NCBI RefSeq assembly: GCF_024539675.1
Contig: NZ_JAHHIT010000001.1
Location: forward strand, 1-64,000
Direction: 5' to 3'
Length of the DNA stretch: 64,000 nt
DNA from: Streptomyces hilarionis
GTDB lineage: Bacteria > Actinomycetota > Actinomycetes > Streptomycetales > Streptomycetaceae
The position numbers were made by a program, and so were the translations under genes. The stretch's first letter is position 1. The number at the start of each line of letters is the position of its first letter. The notes under the pieces were generated by a model. That model saw only the letters and a program-made list of their open reading frames with translations, searched no databases and had not been told where the DNA came from. This document shows positions 39,249 through 48,157 of the stretch, piece by piece.

Positions 39249-39610
39249 ACCCTCATTATGCAGGCATTCACCTGCCTATTGTCAACGGCGTGATGGCCGG
39301 CCATGCGAGCAGATCGAGCACTGCGCGCCGGACCTTCCCGACACGGTCACTGGCCGCGACACTCAGCGGCCTCCACCGCCAGGGGCCGGCCGCCGACGCG
39401 CCTGCCGGCGGGCAGCTCCCGACCCGCGCCCCGTCCCGGGCTCGGGGACGGGGCGCAGTGCTGTGCCGCGTGACGTCGGGCAGCCAGACTTCTCCGCACC
39501 GGCACGCCAGGGCCAACTGCCGGCGACGCAGCCGTGCTGGACTCGCGCCAGGCCCGCCGTGTACGGGCCGGGGGCACGAAGCAACCGTGCTCGCGGACGG
39601 GTCCTTTCGC
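39249..39610. other. Intergenic region holding the ABC operon terminator
   Basis: Between the ArsR-SRPBCC start and the stop of the ABC permease. It holds the ArsR promoter area near the right flank of 39248 and the strong hairpin at 39426-39456. No gene with a ribosome site is visible. Confidence 0.5.
39426..39456 (-). terminator. Strong hairpin terminator of the ABC transporter operon
   Basis: GCGCCCCGTCCC (39426-39437) pairs perfectly with GGGACGGGGCGC (39445-39456) around a 7-base loop, about 155 bases beyond the permease stop on the minus strand. Confidence 0.65.
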
Positions 39611-40447
39611 CTATGCGTCGCGCCTGCGCAGCAGAAGGCTGCCGACCAGCAGCGCGACCGCGGCCCACATGGCGAGCACGCCCAGACCGGCCCAAGGGCC
39701 GATGGGCAGGTCGTGCAAGTGGACGGTGGATTGGATCGCGAGCCCGGCGGTAATGGGGGAGATCTGCTGGAGGTGACGTTGCCACTCCGGGTCGCTGACC
39801 ACACGCATCACGACCGGGAAGAGGTAGAGCAGTCCGAGAACGATCCCGACGGCGCTCGCCGCGTCCCGTACGGCCGTCGCCACTCCGAGGCCGAGCAGCG
39901 CGATCAGGACGAGGTAGAAGACCGAGCCCACGGCCGCCCGCAGGGTCGGGCCGTCGGCCAGAGTGAGCGGGGCATAACCGTGCGCCTCGGTGAATCCGTT
40001 GCCGGGCAGCATGTAGCGGCCGGCGAGGAGCGAGGTCAGGACGGCAGCCGTCCCGGAGACGAGCACGACCGCGGTGAGGATCGTCGCCTTGGCGGCAAGG
40101 ACCGCGATCCGGTTCGGCACCGCCATGAGCGTGGTGCGGATCATCCCGGTGCCGTACTCGCCGCTGACGGTCAGCACCGCGAGGACGGCGATGACCGCCT
40201 GCCCGACGGTGACGCCGGTCAGGGCGAGCTTGACCGCGTCCAGGCCGCACCCGGCGTCCGGGCACTTGACGGCCTTGGCGGCGCCGCAGCCGACGGCTAC
40301 CGTCAGCGCCAGGCTGAGCAGGAGCAACCTGCCCGTCTCCCCCGCCGTGCGCAGCTTTGTCCACTCCGCGCGCAGGGCGCGGCCGAAGTCCTCTGGCCAC
40401 GCACCGTCAGCCGTGCTCGTGGGTCGTGCACCGCTCAGGAGACTCAT
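39611..40447 (-). CDS. ABC-2 type transporter permease
   Basis: A 278-residue membrane protein. The N-terminal cytoplasmic part LRAEWTKLRTAGETG is the usual EWTKLRT signature of these permeases. About six hydrophobic segments follow, including LLLLSLALTVAVGCGA, VIAVLAVLTVSGEYGTGMIR, ILTAVVLVSGTAAVLTSL and LGVLAMWAAVALLVGSLLL. The SGEYGTGMIRTTL motif is shared with the neighbouring permease. The ATG overlaps the stop of the upstream permease (ATGA). It forms the membrane part of the exporter with the two genes upstream. Confidence 0.92.
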   Translation of the reverse strand: MSLLSGARPTSTADGAWPEDFGRALRAEWTKLRTAGETGRLLLLSLALTVAVGCGAAKAVKCPDAGCGLDAVKLALTGVTVGQAVIAVLAVLTVSGEYGTGMIRTTLMAVPNRIAVLAAKATILTAVVLVSGTAAVLTSLLAGRYMLPGNGFTEAHGYAPLTLADGPTLRAAVGSVFYLVLIALLGLGVATAVRDAASAVGIVLGLLYLFPVVMRVVSDPEWQRHLQQISPITAGLAIQSTVHLHDLPIGPWAGLGVLAMWAAVALLVGSLLLRRRDA

Positions 40448-42006
40448 ACGTCTCTCCCGCGCAGCCGCCACACGGCCAGCCCCAGGGCGAGCGCGGCGTA
40501 TCCGCACAGCACGGCGAGGCCCGCCCAGGGCGCCAACGGGTAGTAGCCGGTGGTCGGTTCGTACACGCTGAGCACCTGCGTGTACCGCGGCAGGGTCTGC
40601 TGGACGGCGAAGCCCGCGGCCGGGGTCACCCGCAGCAGCCATTCCGAGACGCCCGGGGGCAGGACGCCGGAGGTGGCAAGCAGGAAGGGCAGCACGATCG
40701 ACGCGATGACCAGGGCGACCGCCGTCCCGCTGCGCCGCAGCAGGGCGCCGACGCCGAGTGCGAGCACGGCGGCCGCTGCGCAGAGCAGGCCGGTTCCGAC
40801 CATGACGCGCCCTTCGGTCGCTGACGTCACGGGGAAGACCCGGAAGCCCCTGCCACGCGCGCTGCGCTCCCCGGCGGGAAGGGTGATCGCGGCGGCGACC
40901 AGGCCGATGGCGAACGCCACGCCCCCGGCCACCAGAGCCTTGGCGCCAAGCACCCGGCCCCGCACAGGTGTTGCCGCCATGGTCGTACGCAGCAGACCAC
41001 GCCGATACTCGCCGGTGATGAACACCGTGCCCACGCCGATCACCACGATCAGCCCGGCGAATGTGCCGACGAGGAAGTTCTCGACGGAGAAGCCGACGCC
41101 CATGGCGGGCCCGCCGACGACCGGCGCGATGTCACCGGCCCCGGTCACGGTGAACCCGCCGCCCTCGGTTTGGGTGAATCCGCCCTTGGTGGTGTTCGTA
41201 TAGCTTCCGGAGGTGCCCGCGTCGCCGCCCACCTGTGTGCCGCTCCATGGGCTGTGGGACCAGCCGCCGGTGAGGCCGGGGCGGCCGAAGGCGCCGGTGG
41301 CCACGGCAGGGCTGAATCCCGTGCCCGCCGCGGTCTCCTGCTTCGCTTCCGGTGACGTGGCGAAGAGCCCGGCCTGCACGGTGTGCGCAAGCCCGGGCAG
41401 CTTCGCCTGGCCGATCCTGGTCCAGTGGGAGCCGTCGGCGGAGGTGTGGCCGGTGAGACTGTCGCCTGAGCGGACCAGGCGCAGCCAGCCGGGGGACGCT
41501 TGGGTGACCTTGCCGGAAGGGCCCGCCGTGTCGTGCGTGTAGGCGTACTGCATGCGCACGCCGTGACCGCCGGTGGCCATGACAGCCGCGTAGGGGGAGC
41601 CCTGGGTGAGGCTTTCCTTCACGATGATCCCTGCCTTGGCCCAGGGCTGGGCGCCCTGGGCCGCCTTGCCGATCCCGGTGTCGGCCACACCCGTCAGGGA
41701 CCGCAAGCGAACCGTGAGGGCGCCGTCGCCGATCAGCGTCCTGTGGACGAAGTAGAAACTGTCATTGACGGCCTCGCCGCCGGGGCCCCTCGGATACGTG
41801 GCGGAGTCGGCGCCGCGATCGCCGGGGGCGGGCGCGGCCGTGCCGAGCAGGCCGACCACGATCGTCGCCAGGAGCGCCCCCGCCATGGCGAGGACCCAGC
41901 CACGCACCGTACGGAACTTCGTCCACTCGGCGTGCATCGCCCTGAGGAACCCGCTGCGTCCGGCACGCCTCGCGACCAGGAGCCGAGGGGTGAGGGTGGC
42001 GGTCAT
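40444..42006 (-). CDS. ABC-2 type permease with a large extracytoplasmic beta-sandwich domain
   Basis: A 520-residue protein. MHAEWTKFRTVRGWVLA starts the permease and the first membrane helix is VLAMAGALLATIVVGLLG. About 230 residues then face outside: LTVRLRSLTGVADTGIG, WAKAGIIVKESL, YAAVMATGGHGVRMQYAYTH, GWLRLVRSGDSLTGHTSADG. This pattern matches DUF1349/concanavalin-like lectin folds. The remaining helices follow (FAGLIVVIGVGTVFITGEYR to the C-terminus, which ends WRLRGRDV). Sugar or cell-wall recognition by this domain is plausible but not shown. The ATG overlaps the ATPase stop. Confidence 0.9.
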   Translation of the reverse strand: MTATLTPRLLVARRAGRSGFLRAMHAEWTKFRTVRGWVLAMAGALLATIVVGLLGTAAPAPGDRGADSATYPRGPGGEAVNDSFYFVHRTLIGDGALTVRLRSLTGVADTGIGKAAQGAQPWAKAGIIVKESLTQGSPYAAVMATGGHGVRMQYAYTHDTAGPSGKVTQASPGWLRLVRSGDSLTGHTSADGSHWTRIGQAKLPGLAHTVQAGLFATSPEAKQETAAGTGFSPAVATGAFGRPGLTGGWSHSPWSGTQVGGDAGTSGSYTNTTKGGFTQTEGGGFTVTGAGDIAPVVGGPAMGVGFSVENFLVGTFAGLIVVIGVGTVFITGEYRRGLLRTTMAATPVRGRVLGAKALVAGGVAFAIGLVAAAITLPAGERSARGRGFRVFPVTSATEGRVMVGTGLLCAAAAVLALGVGALLRRSGTAVALVIASIVLPFLLATSGVLPPGVSEWLLRVTPAAGFAVQQTLPRYTQVLSVYEPTTGYYPLAPWAGLAVLCGYAALALGLAVWRLRGRDV

Positions 42007-42950
42007 CGCGTGCCCTCCCCCACCGGAATGCCCCGGTACTCCACCGCGTCCCGGGTGAGCTCCATGTACGCCTCCTCCAGGGTCGCCCGGTGCGCGGAGA
42101 GCTGGGAGAAGGGCACCCCGTTCCGGGCAAGCAGGGCCACGATCTCCTCGTCGGGCAGGCCCGTGACCTCGAGAGTGCCCGGGCCGGAGGCGAGAACGGT
42201 CACGCCCGCTCCGTGCAGGACCTGAGCGGCGCGCGGCGGCGCGGAGGTACGCAGGGTGACCCGGCCGCTGGACGCCTCGGCGAGCAGTTCGGACACGCTG
42301 GTGTCCGCGACGACCCGGCCGCGACCGATCACCACCAGATGGTCCGCGGTGTCTTCTAGTTCACCCATCAGGTGACTGGAGACCAGGACGGCGCGGCCCT
42401 CCCGGGCCAGCTCCGCCAGGAGGCCGCGCATCCACACGATGCCGTCGGGGTCGAGGCCGTTGAACGGCTCGTCCAGCATCACCGCCGGCGGGTCACCGAG
42501 CAACGCCGCCGCGATCCCCAGGCGCTGGCGCATGCCCAGCGAGAAGCCGCCGGCCTTGCGCCGGGCCGCGGTGCCCAGGCCCGCTGTTTCGATGACCTCG
42601 TCCACGCGCCCGGACGGCACGCCCTGTGAATGGGCCAGCCACAACAGGTGGTTACGGGCGGTGCGGCTCGGCTGTAGCGCGGAGGCGTCGAGCAGTGCCC
42701 CCAGATGCCGGAGCGGGCGACGCAGGGTGCGGTACGGCACCCCGCCGACCAGGGCCCTTCCCTCCTCAACCGAGTCAAGGCCCAGGATCACGCGCATCGT
42801 GGTGGACTTGCCCGCGCCGTTCGGGCCGACGAAGCCGGTCACCCGTCCGGGCCGTACGGTGAACGTCATACCGTCCAGAGCCAGCTGCCGACCGAAGCGT
42901 TTACGCAGGCCGACGACCTCGACCGTCGCCTTCGTACTCTCATCACTCAT
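42003..42950 (-). CDS. ABC transporter ATP-binding protein
   Basis: A 315-residue ATPase starting at ATG 42950 (AGGGTGGGGACC upstream); a GTG three codons earlier is possible. Walker A GPNGAGKST, signature FSLGMRQRLGIAAAL, Walker B PAVMLDEPFNGLD and the switch His (VLVSSHLMGEL) are all present. The C-terminal 90 residues are the usual domain of this exporter subfamily. It heads an operon with two coupled permeases, probably a drug, lantibiotic-type or lipid exporter, and is divergent from a two-component system that may control it. Confidence 0.95.
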   Translation of the reverse strand: MSDESTKATVEVVGLRKRFGRQLALDGMTFTVRPGRVTGFVGPNGAGKSTTMRVILGLDSVEEGRALVGGVPYRTLRRPLRHLGALLDASALQPSRTARNHLLWLAHSQGVPSGRVDEVIETAGLGTAARRKAGGFSLGMRQRLGIAAALLGDPPAVMLDEPFNGLDPDGIVWMRGLLAELAREGRAVLVSSHLMGELEDTADHLVVIGRGRVVADTSVSELLAEASSGRVTLRTSAPPRAAQVLHGAGVTVLASGPGTLEVTGLPDEEIVALLARNGVPFSQLSAHRATLEEAYMELTRDAVEYRGIPVGEGTR

Positions 42951-42960
42951 GGTCCCCACC

Positions 42961-42981
42961 CTGTGACGAAGCCAGTCACAG
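42961..42981. promoter_or_regulatory. Perfect dyad between the ABC operon and the two-component system
   Basis: CTGTGAC (42961-42967) and GTCACAG (42975-42981) form a perfect inverted repeat with a 7-base spacer inside the 125-base divergent promoter region, next to the ABC start codon. It is a candidate operator controlling the exporter; which protein binds is not known. Confidence 0.5.
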
Positions 42982-43075
42982 GAGCCGAACGGCCACCGTC
43001 ATCTCGCTGTTAGGCGGCTCGGCCTAGCCTGGCCCGGTACGTCGCCGGGTGCGGTGGCGAGAGAGGAGCACGCGG

Positions 43076-44329
43076 ATGACGTGGAATCCGCCCCGACGGC
43101 TCGCGGGTCCGGCTGCCCGGTTCGGCCTGCGCCATGGCACGGCCCGCACCCGTTTCACCGCCTTGTACGTGACTCTGTTCCTGCTGTCGGGAACAGCACT
43201 GCTGGCCATCGCGGCCGTGGTGGCCTCCGGCGGATCGCGCTCAAGCCGAACGGCCCCCGACGGCGGCACCCATCAGCCCCCCACGGTGGCAGGGGCCCAG
43301 GGCCGCATCGACGCGTTGGAGCAGCAACTGGCCCAGGTGCACGACACCCAGTCCCGACAGATTCTGCTCGGCTCCGCCATCGCCCTCGGGGTCATGACGG
43401 TGATCTCGGTCGGGCTCGGCTGGTTCGTCGCCGGCCGAGTGCTGCGCCCGCTGCGCGTGATGACGACGACGACCCGCCGGATCACCGCCGACAACCTGCA
43501 CGAACGCCTGGCCATCGGCGGCCCCGGCGACGAGGTGAAGGACCTCGCCGACACCATCGACGATCTCCTCGGCCGCCTGGAGGGCTCCTTCGACGCCCAG
43601 CGCCTCTTCGTCGCCAACGCCTCCCACGAGCTGCGCACCCCGCTCACCACGATGCGCGCCTCCTTGGACGTGGCCCTCGCCAAGCCGGGCCCGGTACCCG
43701 AGACGACGGCCACGCTGGCGGTCCGGATGCGCGCCGAACTCGACCAGATGGACCGGCTGCTGGAGGGTCTCCTCGTGCTGGCGCGCACCCAGCACGGCAA
43801 GTTCACCGACGCGACGCGTCTCCCCCTCGGTCAACTCGCGCTGACAGCCCTGAGCGGACGGGCAGAGGACATTGCGGCCAACGGCCTGACGGTGCGCGCA
43901 CGACGGATCGACGACTCCGCATGGGTATGGGGCAGCCAGGCGCTGTTGCGCCGCGCGGTCGACAACCTGGTGGACAACGCGATCGCGCACAACGACCCTG
44001 GGGGCGAGATCAGCGTCGCGGTACGGGCGGAAGGAGACGACGTGAGCGAAGTGTCCCTCGTCGTCGAGTCCAGCGGACCGGTCCTCGATCAGCGGCGGGT
44101 CGCAGCCCTCACGCAGCCCTTCCGCCGCCTCGGCGCCGACCGGACCGGCACCGGCCAGGGCAGCGGCCTCGGCCTCTCCATCGTCGCGGCCATCACCCAG
44201 GCCCATCACGGAACCCTTGACCTGCGCGCCCGCCCCGACGGCGGCCTGCGCGTCACCCTCACCCTCCCCGGCACGAACGGCAGATCGACGCCGGAAGCGC
44301 CCCGCACAGAGACGAGCGTGGCGCGTTGA
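43076..44329 (+). CDS. Two-component sensor histidine kinase
   Basis: A 417-residue kinase starting at the ATG nine bases after AGAGAGGAG. Membrane helix 1 (FTALYVTLFLLSGTALLAI), a short outside region of about 50 residues, helix 2 (LLGSAIALGVMTVISVGLGW), HAMP (VAGRVLRPLRVM), H-box (NASHELRTPLTTM), N-box (NLVDNAIAHNDP) and G-box (GQGSGLGLSIV) are visible. The DNA-binding partner follows with a TTGA overlap. The outside region is too small for a large ligand domain, so it may sense the membrane or the adjacent transporter (inference). Confidence 0.95.
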   Translation: MTWNPPRRLAGPAARFGLRHGTARTRFTALYVTLFLLSGTALLAIAAVVASGGSRSSRTAPDGGTHQPPTVAGAQGRIDALEQQLAQVHDTQSRQILLGSAIALGVMTVISVGLGWFVAGRVLRPLRVMTTTTRRITADNLHERLAIGGPGDEVKDLADTIDDLLGRLEGSFDAQRLFVANASHELRTPLTTMRASLDVALAKPGPVPETTATLAVRMRAELDQMDRLLEGLLVLARTQHGKFTDATRLPLGQLALTALSGRAEDIAANGLTVRARRIDDSAWVWGSQALLRRAVDNLVDNAIAHNDPGGEISVAVRAEGDDVSEVSLVVESSGPVLDQRRVAALTQPFRRLGADRTGTGQGSGLGLSIVAAITQAHHGTLDLRARPDGGLRVTLTLPGTNGRSTPEAPRTETSVAR

Positions 44330-45003
44330 GAGTCCTGGTGGTCGAGGACGCCCGCCCCCTCGCCGAAGTCATCGCCGAGGGACTGCGCGACCAGGGCATG
44401 GCCGTGGACGTGGCGCACGACGGGCTCGACGCCGCGGCCAAGCTGGACGTCACCGCGTACGACGTCGTCGTGCTCGACCGCGACCTCCCAGGCATCCACG
44501 GTGACGTCCTCTGCCGGATGATCACCGAGCGGGACGGCCGCGTGATGGTCCTGATGCTGACCGCCGCCGGCTCACCGAGCGACCGTGTGGGCGGCCTGAC
44601 CCTGGGTGCCGACGACTACCTCGCCAAGCCCTTCCACTTTCCCGAACTCATCCTGCGCATCCGCGCCCTGGCCCGCCGTCGGCCTGCCGCTCGATCCCGC
44701 ACGCTGAGCACGGCGGGCATCGAACTCGACCCGATGCGCCGCACCGCCAGCCGCGACGGCAACCAACTCAACCTCTCCGTCAAGGAATTCGCGCTACTGG
44801 AAGCGCTCCTTGTAGCGAGCCCCGCCTTCCTCAGCGCGGAGAACCTTCTCGAACAGGTCTGGGACGAGCACGCCGACCCGTTCACCAACACCGTCACGGT
44901 GACGATCAGCCGCCTGCGCCGCAAACTCGGCGACCCCCCGGTCATCGTCACCACACCCGGCGTGGGGTATCGGATCATCGACCCGGGGGCCCCACTTGGC
45001 TGA
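44326..45003 (+). CDS. OmpR-family response regulator
   Basis: A 225-residue regulator. TTG at 44326 overlaps the kinase stop (TTGA). The receiver has VVEDARPLAE, the phosphorylation site Asp in VVLDRDLPG, a Thr in LMLTAAG and Lys in YLAKPF. The C-terminal winged helix has LSVKEFALLEALL and TVTVTISRLRRKLGDPPVI, ending TTPGVGYRI. It is translationally coupled to the kinase. The divergent ABC exporter is the obvious candidate target. Confidence 0.96.
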   Translation: MRVLVVEDARPLAEVIAEGLRDQGMAVDVAHDGLDAAAKLDVTAYDVVVLDRDLPGIHGDVLCRMITERDGRVMVLMLTAAGSPSDRVGGLTLGADDYLAKPFHFPELILRIRALARRRPAARSRTLSTAGIELDPMRRTASRDGNQLNLSVKEFALLEALLVASPAFLSAENLLEQVWDEHADPFTNTVTVTISRLRRKLGDPPVIVTTPGVGYRIIDPGAPLG

Positions 45004-45167
45004 GCGGCGGACCGGGGACCGGCGCCCACGAGCGCAGGCCATGCTCAGTGCACCCGCCATGAGTCATCCGTGCCGTCGGCTTCGGAGACCGGCGCGCTGG
45101 AGGGGTCGCAGGGGACGTGCCACACAAGGCAGCCGTACCTCACGTGTGATGAACTGTGGCCCGGTTA

Positions 45168-45188
45168 CGAGACGTTGATCTCGTCTCG
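45168..45188. promoter_or_regulatory. Dyad upstream of the GH10 lipoprotein gene
   Basis: CGAGACG (45168-45174) and CGTCTCG (45182-45188) form a perfect 7-base inverted repeat with a 7-base spacer, 20 bases before the GTG start and close to the ribosome site. It is a candidate repressor operator; the binder is unknown. Confidence 0.4.
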
Positions 45189-45207
45189 AACAAGAGGGGG
45201 AGGGACC

Positions 45208-46950
45208 GTGGGCCTCGGTGGGGGGACGTGGCGGCGACTGACCGCCGTGGCGCTCGTCATGGCGGTGGCGGCCGGGTGTACGGGGCAAGGCGAGGGCGCG
45301 GGCGGCGGAAACGACGAAGACCTGCTGCGGAACCACGACTGGACGCAGATGCCGGGCACCACCTCGCGCAACGGCATCCCGCGGGTCAGCGCATTGGATC
45401 GGCGCATCGTGGAGCAGGACTCCTCCGGCGGCCAGCCCAACCCCCCGCTGAACCTGGCCGGCCCGCATCTCAGGTCTGATGGCGACTTCACCGTCACCGC
45501 GCGCATGTCCGGTGTGGGTGACGGTGACGGCGACTCATGGCTGCGGCTGTACGGACGTGTACCGGTCATCTACGACGAGTGGCGGCAGGAGCGGCCCTCA
45601 CTCCGTGTCGGCGTGACCGCTGACGGACACGTGAAGGTACAGATATGGGACGGCGAGGGCGATGAGCCGGCCACCTCCAAGGTTTTCGACTGCGGCTGCT
45701 CCGGGACGGTGACGCTCGCCGTGTCGAGCATCGGTGACACCTTCCGCGTGACAGCCGACGGGCGGCGGCTGGGAAGCGTGCAGGACCCGGGGGTGTTCGC
45801 CGAGGGCAGTGTCTGGTTCGGTCTGGAGGCGGACGCGGGCGAAGACGATCGCCGCGAGGGATGGCGTCTGACGCAGTTGACCGCGCGGGCGGAGAGCGGT
45901 GACTCGCTCCGCGTGATCAAGGCGCCGCCGCTACGCCAGGAGCAGTCCGACGACTCGCTGCGTGCGCGGGCCGCGGACGTGGGGCGGCCGTTCGACGTCG
46001 GCACCGCCCTGGCCGAGAACCCGCTGCTCACCGACTCGCGCTACCGGGCGCTCGCGGGAAGCCAGTTCTCCATGCTCACTCCGGAGAACGCGTTCAAGCC
46101 CCAGTTCCTCCACCCACGCCGGGGCGTCTACGACTTCCGTGACGCGGACCTGCTCGTGCGCTTCGCCCGCGCGAACGACATGAAGGTGCACGCGCACACC
46201 CTCGTCTGGCACGAGGCTCTGCCCCACTGGATGCGGGAGAACGACGACCCCGAGGAGGTGCGCCGGACCATGCTCCAGCACATCGCCATGGTCGCCGGGC
46301 ACTTCAAGGGAAAGGTCGCGGAATGGGATGTGGTCAACGAGCCCATGTCCGACGACGAGAAGAGCTACACCGACGGAGATCATGGTCTGCGCTCCGAGCA
46401 GAGCCCGTGGTTCGAGGCCATGGGCGAGGAGTACATCGACGAGGCGTTCAGGGCCGCGCACCGGGCCGATCCCCAGGCGCAACTGTTCCTCAACGAGTAC
46501 GGGGTCGAGGAGGACGGCAAACGGTGGGACGCCCTTTACGATCTGGTCAAGCGGCTCAAGGAACGCGGCGTACCGATCGACGGCGTGGGTTTCCAGAACC
46601 ATGAGTACGCACCCGGCGACCGCATCGACCCGGAGACCTTCCGCGGCCACGTGCGGGATCTGGCGGAGCTCGGGGTTCGGGCGCGGGTGTCGGAGATGGA
46701 CGTCCCCATAGGTGAGGACGAGGAGGACGGGCGGCAGACCCAGGCTGACGAGATGGCGGGCAAGCTGCGGGTCTGCCTGGAGGAGCCGAACTGCACATCG
46801 TTCTCCACCTGGGGATTCACCGACCGGTACGGTTCCACCGCCGACATCGAGATCTACCCGCCGCGCACGGCCGATTCCCTGCCGTGGGACGCGGCCTTGC
46901 GGCCGAAGCCGGCGTACGAGCGCCTGCTCGAGGCCTTTGACGAGGCGTGA
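45208..46950 (+). CDS. GH10 family endo-xylanase-type lipoprotein
   Basis: A 580-residue protein. The start chosen is GTG 45208, after GAGGGGGAGGG, because it begins a clean lipoprotein signal (TWRRLTAVALVMAVAAGC) with lipobox VAAGC; open frame further upstream has no signal logic. Residues about 30-265 are an acidic beta-rich N-terminal domain. The GH10 barrel follows: QFSMLTPENAFKPQFLHPRR, HTLVWHEALPHWM, acid/base Glu about 378 in WDVVNEP, nucleophile Glu about 496 in RVSEMDVPIGE, and FSTWGFTDRYG. It should hydrolyse xylan or related beta-1,4 glycans at the cell surface. Being membrane-anchored, and lacking an obvious xylan-binding module, is less common for Streptomyces GH10 enzymes. Confidence 0.93.
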   Translation: MGLGGGTWRRLTAVALVMAVAAGCTGQGEGAGGGNDEDLLRNHDWTQMPGTTSRNGIPRVSALDRRIVEQDSSGGQPNPPLNLAGPHLRSDGDFTVTARMSGVGDGDGDSWLRLYGRVPVIYDEWRQERPSLRVGVTADGHVKVQIWDGEGDEPATSKVFDCGCSGTVTLAVSSIGDTFRVTADGRRLGSVQDPGVFAEGSVWFGLEADAGEDDRREGWRLTQLTARAESGDSLRVIKAPPLRQEQSDDSLRARAADVGRPFDVGTALAENPLLTDSRYRALAGSQFSMLTPENAFKPQFLHPRRGVYDFRDADLLVRFARANDMKVHAHTLVWHEALPHWMRENDDPEEVRRTMLQHIAMVAGHFKGKVAEWDVVNEPMSDDEKSYTDGDHGLRSEQSPWFEAMGEEYIDEAFRAAHRADPQAQLFLNEYGVEEDGKRWDALYDLVKRLKERGVPIDGVGFQNHEYAPGDRIDPETFRGHVRDLAELGVRARVSEMDVPIGEDEEDGRQTQADEMAGKLRVCLEEPNCTSFSTWGFTDRYGSTADIEIYPPRTADSLPWDAALRPKPAYERLLEAFDEA

Positions 46951-47549
46951 GAAATCACGGTGCGATCTCTCGGTTCGGTGGCGATGGTAGCGAGAGGCGA
47001 AGAGCGTCTTGTTGGGCCAAAGGCGTTTGATGAGGCGGCGAAGGTGAGTAGGCCACGGTCGCTCAAGCCGGTGGCACGTTGGATGCAACGCAGGTATGGA
47101 GAACGCTGTGTGGGACCGGCTGTCCGCGGAAATCCGCCGGGAGGTGGACAGCCTCGTTCCGGCCGGTCGCAACGTGCGGGCCATCGCCCTCATGCGTGAG
47201 CTTGGCCGGACATGGAACCCCACGGCGTGGGCCACGACCCTGCGCTGATACGCGGCACCTGACCCGCTGCGGGCCGAGGCTACTGGCATGTGCAAGGCGA
47301 ACTCCCCTGCCTCTCAGGTGCGACAGCCACATGCAAATACGGCTCCAACTCCTACAGCTCCCATTTCCGCGGCACCTGCCCCCACCACCGAGGCGTCACA
47401 TACTGGTACCGCTGAACCACCCCACACCAACACTGGCAGAGTCGGCCGTAGACGGCGCCCCCACCGCCCGCCAAAGAGGGCCGGAGGTAGGCCGACTCCC
47501 GGGACGATCGAGCACCAGCAAGCGGCGCGGCGCCGCCTCCACCCACTTC
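46951..47549. other. Left flank of the IS630-type element, mostly non-coding
   Basis: About 600 bases between the GH10 gene and the insertion element. The only frame with normal codon use is the 50-residue one at 47096-47248. The rest (47249-47549) is AC-rich sequence without a recognisable gene; it may be degraded mobile DNA, as the far side of the element is. Confidence 0.4.
47096..47248 (+). CDS. Small hypothetical protein (50 residues), possibly truncated
   Basis: The frame reads MENAVWDRLSAEIRREVDSL and ends TWNPTAWATTLR. Codon use and an amphipathic helix pattern (AEIRREVDSLVPAGRNVRAI) look genuine, and a short AGG precedes the ATG. It resembles the N-terminus of small helical Streptomyces proteins, and the abrupt end before the insertion element suggests a 3' truncation. 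The family is not recognised. Confidence 0.4.
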   Translation: MENAVWDRLSAEIRREVDSLVPAGRNVRAIALMRELGRTWNPTAWATTLR

Positions 47550-47550
47550 T

Positions 47551-47588
47551 AGTGCCGCAGCAGGCAACGTTTGCCCTGTAGACGACGG
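47551..47588 (+). repeat. Left terminal inverted repeat of the IS630-type element
   Basis: It begins AGTGCCGCAGCAGGCAACG and ends GACGACGG. It matches the reverse complement of 49260-49297 at 36 of 38 positions; the differences are G/T at the tenth base and A/C at the thirtieth. Confidence 0.9.
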
Positions 47589-47646
47589 CGCGGGGGTGTT
47601 GTGATCCAGGGGCTGCTGGTCGCGCTGCGATGTGCGGACGCCGTGG

Positions 47647-47985
47647 TCAGATACCAGGTCCGTAACCGGGGTCTGGCTGCCGGCGGGGGGTCCACCACTC
47701 GGTGAGCCCCCACAACGCGAGCGCGAGCGTGGCCAAGGCTACGAGTGCCGCGACCCAGGGGCGGTGCATCCATCTGGTGGCCAACACCCAGGCGAAGAGC
47801 GGAACCAGAGCGCCGCCGAGCACGATGAGCGGCAGATCGATGAAGAGCACGCTCAGATCGCGGGCATGGCCCTCAAATCCTCCGTCGATACTGACCGCGG
47901 CGCGCGGTGCCCAGACAAGCGGCGCGGCTGTCGCACCGAGGCCGGCGAGTAGGCATCCGGCGCCGCCCTCAGTCTTCGGGTTCAT
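47647..47985 (-). CDS. Small membrane protein inside the IS630-type element
   Basis: A 112-residue protein read from ATG 47985, with a weak ribosome site (an ATG at 48018 is an alternative). It has about three hydrophobic segments: CLLAGLGATAAPLVWA, LFIDLPLIVLGGALVPLFAW and ALVALATLALALWGLTEW, ending in a short polar tail. It is not a transposase or an IS accessory factor that can be recognised. Its position between the inverted repeats makes it a candidate passenger; alternatively the left repeat belongs to a second, deleted copy and the gene is ancestral host DNA. Confidence 0.6.
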   Translation of the reverse strand: MNPKTEGGAGCLLAGLGATAAPLVWAPRAAVSIDGGFEGHARDLSVLFIDLPLIVLGGALVPLFAWVLATRWMHRPWVAALVALATLALALWGLTEWWTPRRQPDPGYGPGI

Positions 47986-48157
47986 ACTCGTGGTCCGTCC
48001 CGCGGTTCTCTCGCCCATGCCCGCGATAGACGCAGCGGCGTGGTGCACGGTTCCGACAGAGCGGCCGCGTGTCGTAACAGCGAACGTTTGGCCCGTTGTG
48101 ATGTGACGCGCCGTCCGGGTGCTGTACCGGGTGGCAGGGGGCGGCCACTCTGTGCTG

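Noticed and set aside
47079..47552. 157-residue plus-strand frame left of the IS630-type element
   Set aside because: Pro/Arg/Cys-rich without motifs; the overlapping 50-codon frame from 47096 has far better codon use.
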